DNA from: Leifsonia tongyongensis
GTDB taxonomy: Bacteria > Actinomycetota > Actinomycetes > Actinomycetales > Microbacteriaceae
Assembly (NCBI RefSeq): GCF_010686705.1
Contig: NZ_JAAGWY010000001.1
Location: 1,364,001 to 1,428,000 of the forward strand
DNA: 64,000 nt
Direction: 5' to 3'
Below are positions 34,703-43,486 of the stretch, piece after piece. The translations under genes and the position numbers were made by a program. Position 1 is the first letter of the stretch. Each line of letters starts with the position of its first letter. A model generated the notes under the pieces. That model was given only the letters and a program-made list of their open reading frames with translations. It searched no databases and was not told the DNA's origin.

Positions 34703-34824
34703 GCGCCGCACTCGTTCGGCGCGAGCGCACTCGTTGGGCGCGACCGCACTCGTTGGGCGCGAGCGCACTCGTTCGGCGCGAGCGCACGCATTCGGCGCGA
34801 GCGCACTCGTACAATGGCGTGCGC
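34703..34824. repeat. 19-bp tandem repeat ending in a family A palindrome
   Basis: Six copies of GCGCACTCGTTCGGCGCGA at an exact 19-base period lead into a family A palindrome at 34801-34824 (GCGCAC, then GTACAA, then GTGCGC). The tandem unit is itself the left arm of the palindrome plus GGCGCGA, so the array looks like an amplified half element. It occupies the gap between two convergent genes. Confidence 0.88.
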
Positions 34825-34883
34825 TCAGAAGGAGCGCGTGCGGATGCGACCTCCGACCGGGACCGCCGGCTCGGACCGCGAAC

Positions 34884-35450
34884 TCAGTCGCCGGCCGCGC
34901 GCTGGTTCACCGCGTGCAGAGCCACCTGCTCACGGCGGATGTCCTGGTCCAGCTCCCGGCACAGGGTCTCGTAGTGGTCGAGCATGTCAGGGTAGTAGTC
35001 GTTCCAGTCGGGCATGGGCTTGCCGGCGCGAGCCGCAAGCAGCCGGTCGAGGTAGTAGTCCCAGCCGACGCCCATGCTCGGAGCTTCGTCCTTCAGCGAG
35101 CGCAGCCGCTGGCCGAACGTCAGGGTTGTGTGCGAACTCGCCTCCTTCAGGTGCCAGAACACGCGGAACGACGCGCCCGCAGGTCCGACATCGGCGGCGA
35201 AACGATGCGGCGCATCGCACTCGAGGATGCTGACATCACCCCACTCGGCGCCGTCGCCTTCGGCGTTCATCCGGAACTTGAGCGCGCCCGTCGAGGGGAG
35301 CCCCTTGTATTCGCCCACCCATTCGGCGAGCCGCGGCGATCTGCTGAACCAGGACCAGACGTCCTCGATCGGGGCTTTGAAGATCCGGTCGAGAACAACG
35401 AAGACCCCGTCGTCCTTGCGAACGAGTCGACCAGTCGGCTGTGGCATCAT
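34884..35450 (-). CDS. SRPBCC-domain protein, 188 aa
   Basis: A START/Bet v1-fold (SRPBCC, AHSA1-like) protein: VLDRIFKAPIEDVWSWFSRSPRLAEWVGEYKG, split here, is the typical opening, then FWHLKEASSHTTLTFGQRL and SMGVGWDYYLDRLLAA. Such domains bind hydrophobic ligands. I selected an ATG at 35450 because GGGAGG lies five bases upstream; a GTG two codons earlier and an ATG one codon later are also possible. The C-terminal 40 residues form an extra charged helix. Single gene, convergent with the glycosylase. Confidence 0.83.
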   Translation of the reverse strand: MMPQPTGRLVRKDDGVFVVLDRIFKAPIEDVWSWFSRSPRLAEWVGEYKGLPSTGALKFRMNAEGDGAEWGDVSILECDAPHRFAADVGPAGASFRVFWHLKEASSHTTLTFGQRLRSLKDEAPSMGVGWDYYLDRLLAARAGKPMPDWNDYYPDMLDHYETLCRELDQDIRREQVALHAVNQRAAGD

Positions 35451-35580
35451 CTGCACCTCCCGCTAGCTTTCAGAGTAGCCACGTCGCTCCGGAAACGGCA
35501 GGGCGAATCGGGGGATCCTTCGAAGAATCCCAGCGCGTGCATCCAAAACTCCCACTAGCGGTGGGCGTGGGGTCCGTCGC

Positions 35581-35586
35581 TAGGCT
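35581..35586 (+). promoter_or_regulatory. Leaderless -10 box
   Basis: TAGGCT, six bases before the ATG at 35593; it selects this ATG over a GTG two codons upstream. Confidence 0.7.
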
Positions 35587-35592
35587 GTGCCC

Positions 35593-35964
35593 ATGAGCAC
35601 GAAGAGCAGGCAGGGACCGAAGCAGGAGGAGCGCGGACTCGACATCGAGGGCGGGCACAGGGGGTTGTGGGGGTTCTTCGCGGGCCTCATCGTGGCCGTG
35701 CTGATCGCGTACCCGCTGTCCGCGTCGGTCGCCTTCGCTACGCATCCCGCCACCCAGAACCTGTTCGGCGGCCGGCTCGAGTCGGCGTCGCAGGGCGGCT
35801 ACCAGGCCTTCTGGTGGATCATCGCGATCATGTGCGCGGCACTGCCGTTCATCGTCGGATTCGGTATCGCGAAGCTGTCGAACCGCACGGTCGGCATCCT
35901 GGCGGGCGTCGTCGCGGTGTTCCTCATCCTCGTCATCGTGCTCGGCCAGCTCTTCGCCTTCTGA
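35593..35964 (+). CDS. Small three-helix membrane protein, 123 aa
   Basis: A protein of unknown family. An N-terminal basic/polar tail (STKSRQGPKQEERG) is followed by three hydrophobic segments at about residues 25-50, 70-92 and 97-121, ending with VLGQLFAF. The loop between the first two contains THPATQNLFGG. Similar small membrane proteins are common and uncharacterised in Microbacteriaceae. The gene has a textbook leaderless start. It is followed by a 41-bp tandem repeat and a convergent oxidoreductase. Confidence 0.75.
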   Translation: MSTKSRQGPKQEERGLDIEGGHRGLWGFFAGLIVAVLIAYPLSASVAFATHPATQNLFGGRLESASQGGYQAFWWIIAIMCAALPFIVGFGIAKLSNRTVGILAGVVAVFLILVIVLGQLFAF

Positions 35965-36000
35965 CGGGGGCGCAGCGCACTCTGGTGCGCGCCCCGAGCG

Positions 36001-36161
36001 CTTGCCCGCCAGGACGGGGCGTGCCCGCCACCTCGAGCGGGCCGGCTTGTCCCGAACGGGCGGGGACACGGCTGGATGCGGGCCGGCTTGTCCCGAACGG
36101 GCGGGGACACGGCTGGATGCGGGCCGGCTTGTCCCGAACGGGCGGGGACACGGCCGGATGC
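36001..36161. repeat. 41-bp tandem repeat with internal hairpin
   Basis: Three copies at 36039, 36080 and 36121 of a unit starting GGGCCGGCTTGTCCCGAACG; the first two copies are identical. Inside each, TGTCCC pairs with GGGACA. The lead-in GTGCCCGCCACCTCGAGCGG is echoed in the repeat field near 56050. The array ends nine bases before the convergent gene's stop. Confidence 0.9.
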
Positions 36162-36169
36162 GTGCCGAC

Positions 36170-37810
36170 TCAGCTCTCGAGGACGGCCATCGCCGCGTTG
36201 TGGCCGCCGAGTCCGCTGACCCCTCCACCCCGGCGCGCGCCCGCGCCGCAGAGCAGTATGCGCTCGTGCCGCGTCGCGACGCCCCAGCGCTGAGCCGGGG
36301 TCACCAGCGGATCCCCGTCTTCGGCGAACGGCCACGAGAGCGGGCCGTGGAAGATGTTGCCGCCGGGCATGTTGAGGGCGTGCTGCAGGTCCAGCGTCGT
36401 CTTCGTCTCGATACACGGGCGCCCGTCGGCATCGGTCAGCAGCAGGTCCTCGATCGGCTCGGCGAGCACCGAGTTCAAGGAGGCCAGCACGGCCTGCTGG
36501 AGGCGCTCGCGTGTCGCGTCGTTGTTCTCCTCGTTCAGCCACCGATCGGGGGTGTGCAGGCCGAACACCGTGAGAGTCTGGGCGCCGGTGGCGGCGAGGT
36601 CGGCATCCAGGATGCTCGGATCGGTGAGCGAGTGACAGTAGATCTCGCACGGGATCAGCTCGGGCATGACCCCACGCACCGCGCCGGCGTATGCGGATTC
36701 GAGCTGTGTGTAGGTCTCGTTGACATGGAAGGTGCCGCCGAAGGCGGCGGCAGGGTCGACGGATGCGTCGCGCAGGTTCGGCAGCCGCTTCAGGAGCAGG
36801 TTCACCTTCACCTGCGCTCCCTCCGGATGCGCTGCCGGCCCCGGCGCCCCCTCGGGATGCGAGGCCGACCCCAGCAGCCCGTCGAGGACCTCGGGCGCCA
36901 CATTGGCGAGAACGAACCGGCCGATCACGCGGCGTTCATGCTTCTTGCGCCGGTAACGCACCGTGCCGTCGGGGTCGATGGACGTGACCTCGGCTCGCGT
37001 CACGATGCGCGCGCCCGAGTCGCGTGCGACCCGGGCGAGCTCGGAGGTGACCGTTCCCATGCCGCCGATCGGGACATCCCAGTCGCCGGTCCCGCCGCCG
37101 ATCACGTGGTAGAGGAAGCACCGGTTCTGCGCCAGCCCGGGGTCGTCCGCACTCGCGAAGGTGCCGATCAGTGCATCCGTCACCGCGACGCCACGCACGA
37201 GATCGTTCCCGAGCCGGGAGGTGATCAGCTCGCCGATGGGGCGCTCGATCAGGGCATCCCACAGGTCGTCGTCGCCGACGAGCGTGCGCGCCTCGCTGCG
37301 GGTGAGCAGCGGTTCGGTGACCGTCGGCCAGAGCGCGCGGGCGACGCGCGCGGTGTCCTCGTAGAAGCGGGTGAACGCATCCGCGTCGCCGTCCGCTTCG
37401 ATCCGGGCGAAGGATGCGGCCGTTGCGTTCTCGTCCGTGGTGTCAATGAGGAGACCGGCGCCATCCGGGTCGCCTGGCACCGGAGTGTAAGAGGAGTAGC
37501 GCCGTCGGGCGAGCCCGATGCGCAGTCCGAGCTCGTCGATGATGCGCTGGGGGAGGAGGCTGACCAGGTAGGAGTAGCGCGAAAGCCACGCGTCGACACC
37601 CTCGAAGGCCTGCGCGCTCACGGCGGCGCCCCCGACCGAATCGAGGCGCTCGAGCACGATGACGCTCAGCCCGGCCTGGGCGAGGTAGGCGGCGGCGGTC
37701 AGCCCGTTGTGGCCGCCTCCGACGATCACGACGTCGTGGGTCGGCTCTGCGGGCGGCTCTGCGGGCGGCTGGTCCGTCGTCGTCGGTCTCGTGGCTGAGG
37801 GGTCGCTCAT
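36170..37810 (-). CDS. Phytoene-desaturase-like FAD oxidoreductase (PYROXD2 type)
   Basis: A 546-residue flavoprotein. The dinucleotide-binding motif is HDVVIVGGGHNGLTAAAYLAQ near residue 25-45, followed by GLSVIVLERLDSVGGAA; the C-terminal FAD-binding region is RILLCGAGARRGGGVSGLGGHNAA. The layout, including VIGGGTGDWDVPIGGMGTV, matches the PYROXD2 subgroup rather than true carotenoid desaturases, and no carotenoid gene is adjacent. A PEGAPGPAAHPEG repeat sits near residue 325. The ATG overlaps the stop of the LysR gene in ATGA, so the regulator and this enzyme are co-transcribed. Confidence 0.87.
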   Translation of the reverse strand: MSDPSATRPTTTDQPPAEPPAEPTHDVVIVGGGHNGLTAAAYLAQAGLSVIVLERLDSVGGAAVSAQAFEGVDAWLSRYSYLVSLLPQRIIDELGLRIGLARRRYSSYTPVPGDPDGAGLLIDTTDENATAASFARIEADGDADAFTRFYEDTARVARALWPTVTEPLLTRSEARTLVGDDDLWDALIERPIGELITSRLGNDLVRGVAVTDALIGTFASADDPGLAQNRCFLYHVIGGGTGDWDVPIGGMGTVTSELARVARDSGARIVTRAEVTSIDPDGTVRYRRKKHERRVIGRFVLANVAPEVLDGLLGSASHPEGAPGPAAHPEGAQVKVNLLLKRLPNLRDASVDPAAAFGGTFHVNETYTQLESAYAGAVRGVMPELIPCEIYCHSLTDPSILDADLAATGAQTLTVFGLHTPDRWLNEENNDATRERLQQAVLASLNSVLAEPIEDLLLTDADGRPCIETKTTLDLQHALNMPGGNIFHGPLSWPFAEDGDPLVTPAQRWGVATRHERILLCGAGARRGGGVSGLGGHNAAMAVLES

Positions 37811-38769
37811 GATCCGAGCCTAGGCCGCGTTGCATCCTGGGCGGCGCGGGTGAGCGCGTCCCGGCAGGCGAGAACGCCGGGACGTGCGGCAGACGACCGG
37901 CGCGACGACGTGAAGATGGTGCGTCGCGGCGAGCCGGGGAGCTCCACGAGCGCGACCGACGGTGCGTCCCCCGCCCAGACGAGGTCGGGCAGGAGTCCGA
38001 CCGCGTTCCCGGACCGGATCAGGCGGATGTGCGCGATCAGGTCCGCGGTCTCGAAACGCACATCCGGCTCGAAGCCCGCGGAGCGACAGAGCTGCACCGC
38101 CCAGGTGCGGGCCGCCGTGCCCTCGGGCTCCATCACCCATGGCAGCTCCGCAGCGTCGCGGAGCTCGCGGACGGTAGCGCGGCCGGATGCGCGGGGAGGA
38201 ACGGGAGGAATGGGAGGAGTGGGAGGAGCGGGAGGAACGGGAGGAACGGCGAGGTGGATGGCGTCGGTCACCAGGTCGACGCGGTCGAGGTCGGCGCGGA
38301 GACCCCGCGTGCTGCCGGGATACTGTTCGGCGATGACGAGGTCGAAGTCGCGGGCGGACACTTCGAACAGGCCCCGTTCCGGTTCCCGCTCGGTGACTTC
38401 GACGCGGAGATCGGGGTATTCGGCGGCGAGGATGCTCAGCGCACCCGGCACGATAGCGTGCGCGGCCGACTGGAAGACGGCGATCCTGACCACCCCGGTG
38501 ACAGTGTCGAGGGAGGCGTCGAGCTCGGATTCGGCCTGCTCGAGCAGGTCGAGGAGGTCGGCTGTCCGCGCGGCGAGAAGCTCGGCCTGGGGAGTGAGCT
38601 GCACACGGCGGCCCACCTTGCGCAGCAACGTCACCCCGGCTTCGCGCTCGAGCGCGGACAGCTGCTGGGAGACGGAGGACGGGCTGAACGAGAGGGCCTC
38701 GGCGACCCCGGCAATGGTGCCGCGGATGGCGAGTTCGCGCAAGAGGCGGAGTTTGCGTACGTCGAGCAT
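37807..38769 (-). CDS. LysR-family transcriptional regulator
   Basis: A 320-residue LysR regulator. The winged helix DNA-binding domain shows LRLLRELAIRGTIAGVAEAL, then FSPSSVSQQLSALEREAGVTLL (split here) and a periplasmic-binding-like effector domain from about residue 90. A Pro-rich insertion at about residues 173-192 (PPVPPAPPTPPIPPVPP) comes from a 9-bp DNA repeat. It is divergent from putA, and the 160-base gap contains a perfect 14-bp palindrome, so it is the natural candidate to control putA as well as the downstream oxidoreductase. Proline or a metabolite is a plausible effector, unproven. Confidence 0.9.
   Translation of the reverse strand: MLDVRKLRLLRELAIRGTIAGVAEALSFSPSSVSQQLSALEREAGVTLLRKVGRRVQLTPQAELLAARTADLLDLLEQAESELDASLDTVTGVVRIAVFQSAAHAIVPGALSILAAEYPDLRVEVTEREPERGLFEVSARDFDLVIAEQYPGSTRGLRADLDRVDLVTDAIHLAVPPVPPAPPTPPIPPVPPRASGRATVRELRDAAELPWVMEPEGTAARTWAVQLCRSAGFEPDVRFETADLIAHIRLIRSGNAVGLLPDLVWAGDAPSVALVELPGSPRRTIFTSSRRSSAARPGVLACRDALTRAAQDATRPRLGS
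38193..38249 (-). repeat. 9-bp tandem repeat in the LysR gene
   Basis: On the plus strand GGAGGAACGGGAGGAATGGG-type repeats, six or so copies of GGAGGANCG, encode the Pro-Pro-x repeats of the regulator. Confidence 0.85.
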
Positions 38770-38804
38770 CGTCGTCGGTTCCTCTCGGATACTTCAGTGA
38801 ATGT

Positions 38805-38818
38805 GAACAATATTGTTC
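38805..38818. promoter_or_regulatory. Perfect 14-bp palindrome in the lysR-putA gap
   Basis: GAACAATATTGTTC is a perfect palindrome in an AT-rich stretch that stands out in this GC-rich genome. It is flanked by AATGT on the left and AACATT on the right, extending the symmetry imperfectly. It lies 36 bases before the LysR ATG and about 114 before putA. A regulator operator is the obvious reading. Confidence 0.75.
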
Positions 38819-38931
38819 GTAAACATTCGCTTTTTCTAATGAAAGATTACGCGCACACTGTTATCCACAGCGGGCGGTTCCTGACAGATCGGTCGCGCGA
38901 CAGCAACCACTCAACAGCGAGGAATACAGTC

Positions 38932-41900
38932 GTGAGCATGGCGAATCAGACGGACGAACCAGGAACGCGCCCGGCCGACCTCGCACAGGACGCGGTGGCG
39001 CTCGTGCAGAAGTGGCTGGCCGAAAGCGCGCCCGCCGACGTCGGTGGCCGCAAGCCGGCGCAGGACCCGGCAGCAGAGCGACTCGCCGGGGTGCTCAAAG
39101 ACCCGAACGGGCTCGACTTCGCGGTCGGTTTCGTCGACGGCGTTGCGCGCCCGCAAGACCTGTTCGTGGCCGGCTACAACCTGCAGCGCGTCGCCAGGAA
39201 GATCCCGGCCTTCCTGCCGTGGTACATGCGGCTGGCGATCTGGCTCGGCGGTGTTTTCGGGCCGGTTCTGCCGTGGGTCGTGATCCCGATAGCCCGCCGC
39301 GTCCTCCGTGCGATGGTCGGCCACCTCGTCGTGGATGCGACACCGGAGAAGCTGGGGCCGGCCATCGCCCACCTCCGTGCGCCCAGTGATCCGCAGGGCC
39401 ATGGCGCCCGCCTCAACCTCAACCTGCTCGGTGAGGCCGTGCTCGGCGAACAGGAGGCAGCGCGTCGCCTCGAGGGAACGCGCGCGCTGCTCGCGCGCGA
39501 CGATGTCGACTACGTATCGATCAAGGTGTCGTCCATCGCCTCGCAGCTGTCCATGTGGTCGTTCGATGAGACCGTCGAACGGGTGATCGCACGACTCACG
39601 CCCCTGTACGAGCTCGCCGCATCGTCGCCGAAGCCGAAGTTCATCAACCTCGACATGGAGGAGTACCGCGACCTCGATCTCACGATCGCGGTCTTCACGG
39701 GCATCCTGAACCAGCCGAGACTCGCGAACCTCGAGGCGGGAATCGTGCTCCAGGCCTACCTGCCCGATGCGCTGGATGCGCTCCAGGGGCTCACCGAATG
39801 GGCGATGAATCGCCGTGCCGGTGGTGGAGCGCCCATCAAGGTCCGGGTGGTCAAGGGCGCGAACCTGGCGATGGAGCGCGTCGACGCAGCCATCCACGGC
39901 TGGTCGCTGGCGACCTATGCGACCAAGCAGGCGACCGACACCAACTACAAGCGAGTGCTCGACTGGGCGCTCACGGCCGAGCACACGCACGCGGTGAAGA
40001 TCGGTGTCGCCGGGCACAACCTGTTCGACGTCGCCTACGCCTGGCTCCTGGCGCAGCAGCGCGGGGTCGAGGACCGCATCGACTTCGAGATGCTGCTCGG
40101 CATGGCGACAGCTCAGGCGGAAGCCGTGAAACGCACCGTCGGCACCCTGCTCCTCTACACACCCGTGGTGAACCCGGCCGAGTTCGACGTCGCCATCTCG
40201 TATCTCATCCGCCGGCTCGAAGAGAACGCCAGCCAGGAGAACTTCATGTCGGCCGTGTTCGAACTCGATTCGAACCCTGCGCTGTTCGAGCGCGAGAAGC
40301 AGCGTTTCCTCGCATCGGTCGCCGAACTCGCGGCCGACCCGAACCCCCACGGCTACGCTCCGCTCCCGAACCGCAAGCAGGACCGCGCCCGTGAATGGGA
40401 AGACGCCGGGGCCGAGGCCTTCACGCTGCCTGCGGTCGCCTCCGTGCCATCGCCTCCGGAAGAGCGGCTCACGAGTGTCGTCCTCGGGCTGAGCCGGGGG
40501 TCGGACGGAGAGCTGCTCGAACTGGAGGAGGACGTCGTGGACGCCCCCGCCGAGCCGATGACCGCGGCCGTCCCGGACGCGCCGGTCGACTTCCACAACG
40601 CAGCGGACACCGACCCGTCGCTCGGAGCGAACCGCGCCTGGGGCAAGAAGATCCTCGCCCGGGTGCCGGGGTCGCAACTCGGTGTCGACACCGTCGCTGC
40701 CGCTGCAGTGACCGACGCTCAGGTGCTCGACACGGTCATCTCTCGCGTACAGGTCACGGGTGAGGCCTGGGGGCAGCTCAGCGGCTTCGATCGGGCCGCG
40801 ATCCTCGATCGAGCAGGGCTCGCGCTGGCGGCCAACCGCGATCGGCTGATCGAAGTGATGGCAGCCGAGACGGGCAAGACGATCGCCGAAGCCGACCCGG
40901 AGGTCAGCGAGGCCGTCGACTTCGCCCACTACTACGCGGCGCGAGCGCGCGAGCTCGACAGCATCCAGGGTGCCCGGTTCGTTCCGTCGAAGCTGACCGT
41001 CGTCACTCCGCCGTGGAACTTTCCGGTCGCGATCCCTGCGGGCTCGGTGCTGTCTGCGCTCGCGGCGGGCAGCGGAGTGATCATCAAGCCGGCACACCAG
41101 GCGAAGCGGTCCGGCGCCGTCATGGTCGAGGCGCTGTGGGAGGCGGGAATCCCGCGTGACCTGCTCGTCCTCGTCGACGTCGCCGAGAACGATCTCGGGC
41201 GGCAGCTCGTCTCCGACCCGCGTGTCGACCGGGTGATCCTCACCGGGGCATACGAGACGGCGAAGCTGTTCCGCTCCTGGCGTCCCGACCTTCCGCTGCT
41301 CGCCGAGACGAGCGGCAAGAACGCGATCATCGTCACCCCGAACGCCGACTACGACCTTGCAGTGTCCGACATCGTGAAGAGCGCGTTCGGGCACGCTGGG
41401 CAGAAATGCTCGGCCGCCAGCCTCGTCATCCTCGTCGGCTCGGTCGCCAAGTCGGAGCGGTTCCGCCACCAGCTCGTCGACGCGACGGTGAGCATGCGGG
41501 TCGGCTACCCCGAAGACCCCACCAGCCAGATGGGCCCGCTGATCGAGCCGCCCCAGGGAAAGCTGTTGCACGCGCTGACAACCCTCGGCGGTTCGGAGGA
41601 ATGGCTCGTTCAACCGCGCCAGCTCGACGACACCGGCCGCCTGTGGTCGCCCGGCATCCGAACGGGTGTGCAACCGGGCTCGTACTTCCACCTCACCGAA
41701 TTCTTCGGCCCGGTCCTCGGCATCATGACCGCCCGCAACCTCGACGAGGCGATCCGTTTCCAGAACGCGATCGAATACGGGCTGACGGCGGGGCTCCACT
41801 CCCTCGACTCCGGAGAGCTCGCGCACTGGCTCGACACGGTCGAGGCGGGCAATCTCTACGTCAACCGCGGGATCACTGGAGCAATCGTGCGGCGTCAGCC

Positions 41901-42618
41901 GTTCGGTGGCTGGAAGCGATCCTCCGTCGGCGCCGGAACCAAGGCCGGCGGCCCGAACTACCTCATCGGACTCGGTTCATGGGAACCCGAGACGGGAACC
42001 TCCAGCGCGAGCCTGCACCTGCGCGGACTGGACCCCCAGGTCTCCCGGCTCATCGAATCGGGCCAGGCGGCGATGGACTACGCCGCGTTCGACCTCGTTC
42101 GACGTTCGGCGCTCAGTGACGCGATCGCTGCCGGCACCGAATACCTGCAGACCAAAGACGTGTCCGCCCTCGGAGTGGAACGCAACCTCTTCCGCTACCG
42201 GCCGGTCCCGGTGACGATCCGGCTCTCCGACGGCGAAGAGCTCGCCCCCTTGCTCAGGATCATGGCCGCCGCGACCGTCGCGCGTTCGAGGTTTTCCGTC
42301 AGCACGGCCATCGCCCTGCCGAAGCCGCTGCAGAGCGTGCTGCGCGAGCGGGACGTTCCCGTCGTGGTCGAAAATGATGAGCGGTGGCTCGCGCGGGTCG
42401 CGGGCGGGCAGGTGGCCGCCCACCGCATCCGCTTGATCGGAGGGGATGCGCAAGCGCTCGCCGCGGCGCTGAAGGGAACGCCGGACACGGCGATCTATGC
42501 GCACCCCGTCACCCCGTCGGGCCGCGTCGAGCTTCTCCCGTTCCTCCATGAACAGGCGATCTCGATCACGGCACACCGGTTCGGCAACCCGTCACGGCTG
42601 TCGCAAGGGGTCATTTGA
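38932..42618 (+). CDS. putA: Bifunctional proline dehydrogenase / P5C dehydrogenase
   Basis: This 1228-residue enzyme oxidises proline to pyrroline-5-carboxylate (FAD domain) and then glutamate (NAD domain). The PRODH barrel spans about residues 80-480: INLDMEEYRDLDLTIAVF, NYKRVLDWAL and ISYLIRRLEENASQENFM. The aldehyde dehydrogenase domain follows from about 560: TPPWNFPVAIPAGS, the base Glu792 in LLAETSGKNA and the nucleophile Cys826 in HAGQKCSAAS. There is no N-terminal RHH DNA-binding domain, so it is not self-regulating as in E. coli. The GTG at 38932 has AGGA upstream; ATG at 38938 is an alternative. Confidence 0.95.
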   Translation: MSMANQTDEPGTRPADLAQDAVALVQKWLAESAPADVGGRKPAQDPAAERLAGVLKDPNGLDFAVGFVDGVARPQDLFVAGYNLQRVARKIPAFLPWYMRLAIWLGGVFGPVLPWVVIPIARRVLRAMVGHLVVDATPEKLGPAIAHLRAPSDPQGHGARLNLNLLGEAVLGEQEAARRLEGTRALLARDDVDYVSIKVSSIASQLSMWSFDETVERVIARLTPLYELAASSPKPKFINLDMEEYRDLDLTIAVFTGILNQPRLANLEAGIVLQAYLPDALDALQGLTEWAMNRRAGGGAPIKVRVVKGANLAMERVDAAIHGWSLATYATKQATDTNYKRVLDWALTAEHTHAVKIGVAGHNLFDVAYAWLLAQQRGVEDRIDFEMLLGMATAQAEAVKRTVGTLLLYTPVVNPAEFDVAISYLIRRLEENASQENFMSAVFELDSNPALFEREKQRFLASVAELAADPNPHGYAPLPNRKQDRAREWEDAGAEAFTLPAVASVPSPPEERLTSVVLGLSRGSDGELLELEEDVVDAPAEPMTAAVPDAPVDFHNAADTDPSLGANRAWGKKILARVPGSQLGVDTVAAAAVTDAQVLDTVISRVQVTGEAWGQLSGFDRAAILDRAGLALAANRDRLIEVMAAETGKTIAEADPEVSEAVDFAHYYAARARELDSIQGARFVPSKLTVVTPPWNFPVAIPAGSVLSALAAGSGVIIKPAHQAKRSGAVMVEALWEAGIPRDLLVLVDVAENDLGRQLVSDPRVDRVILTGAYETAKLFRSWRPDLPLLAETSGKNAIIVTPNADYDLAVSDIVKSAFGHAGQKCSAASLVILVGSVAKSERFRHQLVDATVSMRVGYPEDPTSQMGPLIEPPQGKLLHALTTLGGSEEWLVQPRQLDDTGRLWSPGIRTGVQPGSYFHLTEFFGPVLGIMTARNLDEAIRFQNAIEYGLTAGLHSLDSGELAHWLDTVEAGNLYVNRGITGAIVRRQPFGGWKRSSVGAGTKAGGPNYLIGLGSWEPETGTSSASLHLRGLDPQVSRLIESGQAAMDYAAFDLVRRSALSDAIAAGTEYLQTKDVSALGVERNLFRYRPVPVTIRLSDGEELAPLLRIMAAATVARSRFSVSTAIALPKPLQSVLRERDVPVVVENDERWLARVAGGQVAAHRIRLIGGDAQALAAALKGTPDTAIYAHPVTPSGRVELLPFLHEQAISITAHRFGNPSRLSQGVI

Positions 42619-42632
42619 GCGGAGGGGCGCGC

Positions 42633-42638
42633 TAGCCT
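42633..42638 (+). promoter_or_regulatory. Leaderless -10 box
   Basis: TAGCCT, six bases before the GTG at 42645. Confidence 0.65.
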
Positions 42639-42644
42639 GAAAGT

Positions 42645-43472
42645 GTGACCATTCCGCTCATCGAACTCAACAACGGAACCACCATTCCCCAGCTGGGGCT
42701 GGGAACCTGGCCACTCGACGATACCGAAGTGGCGCGCGCCATCGTCGAAGCCACCGCTCTGGGCTACCGGCACATCGACACCGCAGCGAAATACGGCAAC
42801 GAAGCAGGCATCGGCGACGGTGTCCGGGCCAGCGGCCTACCCCGCGAAGACCTGTTCGTCACCACCAAACTCGACGGGACCTACCAGGGCGACGACCGGG
42901 CCATCGAAGGACTCGACGGCTCGCTCGCGCGGCTCGGCCTCGACTACGTCGACCTGCTGCTCATCCATTGGCCTTTGCCGGCGCGCAACCAGTTCGTCTC
43001 GACGTGGAAGACCTACGAGAAGCTGCTGGCCGCCGGTAAAACGCGCTCGATCGGCGTCTCCAACTTCAAGCCGGCGCATCTCGACCGCCTGCTCGCCGAA
43101 ACCGACATCGTGCCAGCGGTCAACCAGATCCAGCTCAACCCGAAAGTGACCCGTCCGGCGCAGCGTGCGTACGACGCGGAACACGGCATCGTCACCGAGT
43201 CGTGGAGTCCGCTCGGTCCCGGCACCGATCTTCTGGACGCACCCGAACTCGCGAGCATCGCGGCGAAACATGGCAAGACCCCCGGGCAGGTCGTGCTGCG
43301 CTGGCACATCGAGCTCGGGCTCGTCGCGATCCCGAAGTCGCGCAACCCCTCACGGATGGCCGAGAACATGGACATCTTCGATTTCGCGCTCGACGCCGAC
43401 GATCGCGCCGTCATCGACTCGCTCTCCGACGGTCCCGACGCCGGGGTCGACTCCGACCGCGGCGGCCACTAG
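42645..43472 (+). CDS. Aldo/keto reductase (2,5-diketogluconate reductase type)
   Basis: A 275-residue NADPH-dependent aldehyde/ketone reductase with the complete AKR tetrad in order: Asp in GYRHIDTAAKYGNE, the Tyr of the same motif, Lys in LFVTTKLDG and His in LLLIHWPLP. The C-terminal LGLVAIPKSRNPSRMAENM binds the cofactor phosphate. Sequence is closest to the DkgA-like, broad-substrate group. The start is a leaderless GTG. It follows putA by 26 bases but has its own promoter box. After its stop comes a repeat field. Confidence 0.9.
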   Translation: MTIPLIELNNGTTIPQLGLGTWPLDDTEVARAIVEATALGYRHIDTAAKYGNEAGIGDGVRASGLPREDLFVTTKLDGTYQGDDRAIEGLDGSLARLGLDYVDLLLIHWPLPARNQFVSTWKTYEKLLAAGKTRSIGVSNFKPAHLDRLLAETDIVPAVNQIQLNPKVTRPAQRAYDAEHGIVTESWSPLGPGTDLLDAPELASIAAKHGKTPGQVVLRWHIELGLVAIPKSRNPSRMAENMDIFDFALDADDRAVIDSLSDGPDAGVDSDRGGH

Positions 43473-43486
43473 CGGCACGCTCCCGC

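Noticed and set aside
36170-37810. Carotenoid biosynthesis locus
   Set aside because: The oxidoreductase resembles PYROXD2 more than CrtI, and no crtB, crtE or cyclase gene lies nearby.
38911-41826. A 970-codon open frame antisense to putA
   Set aside because: It is the third-position shadow of a long GC-rich gene; its protein is Arg/Gly/Val/Glu-rich with no domain, and putA is firmly identified.
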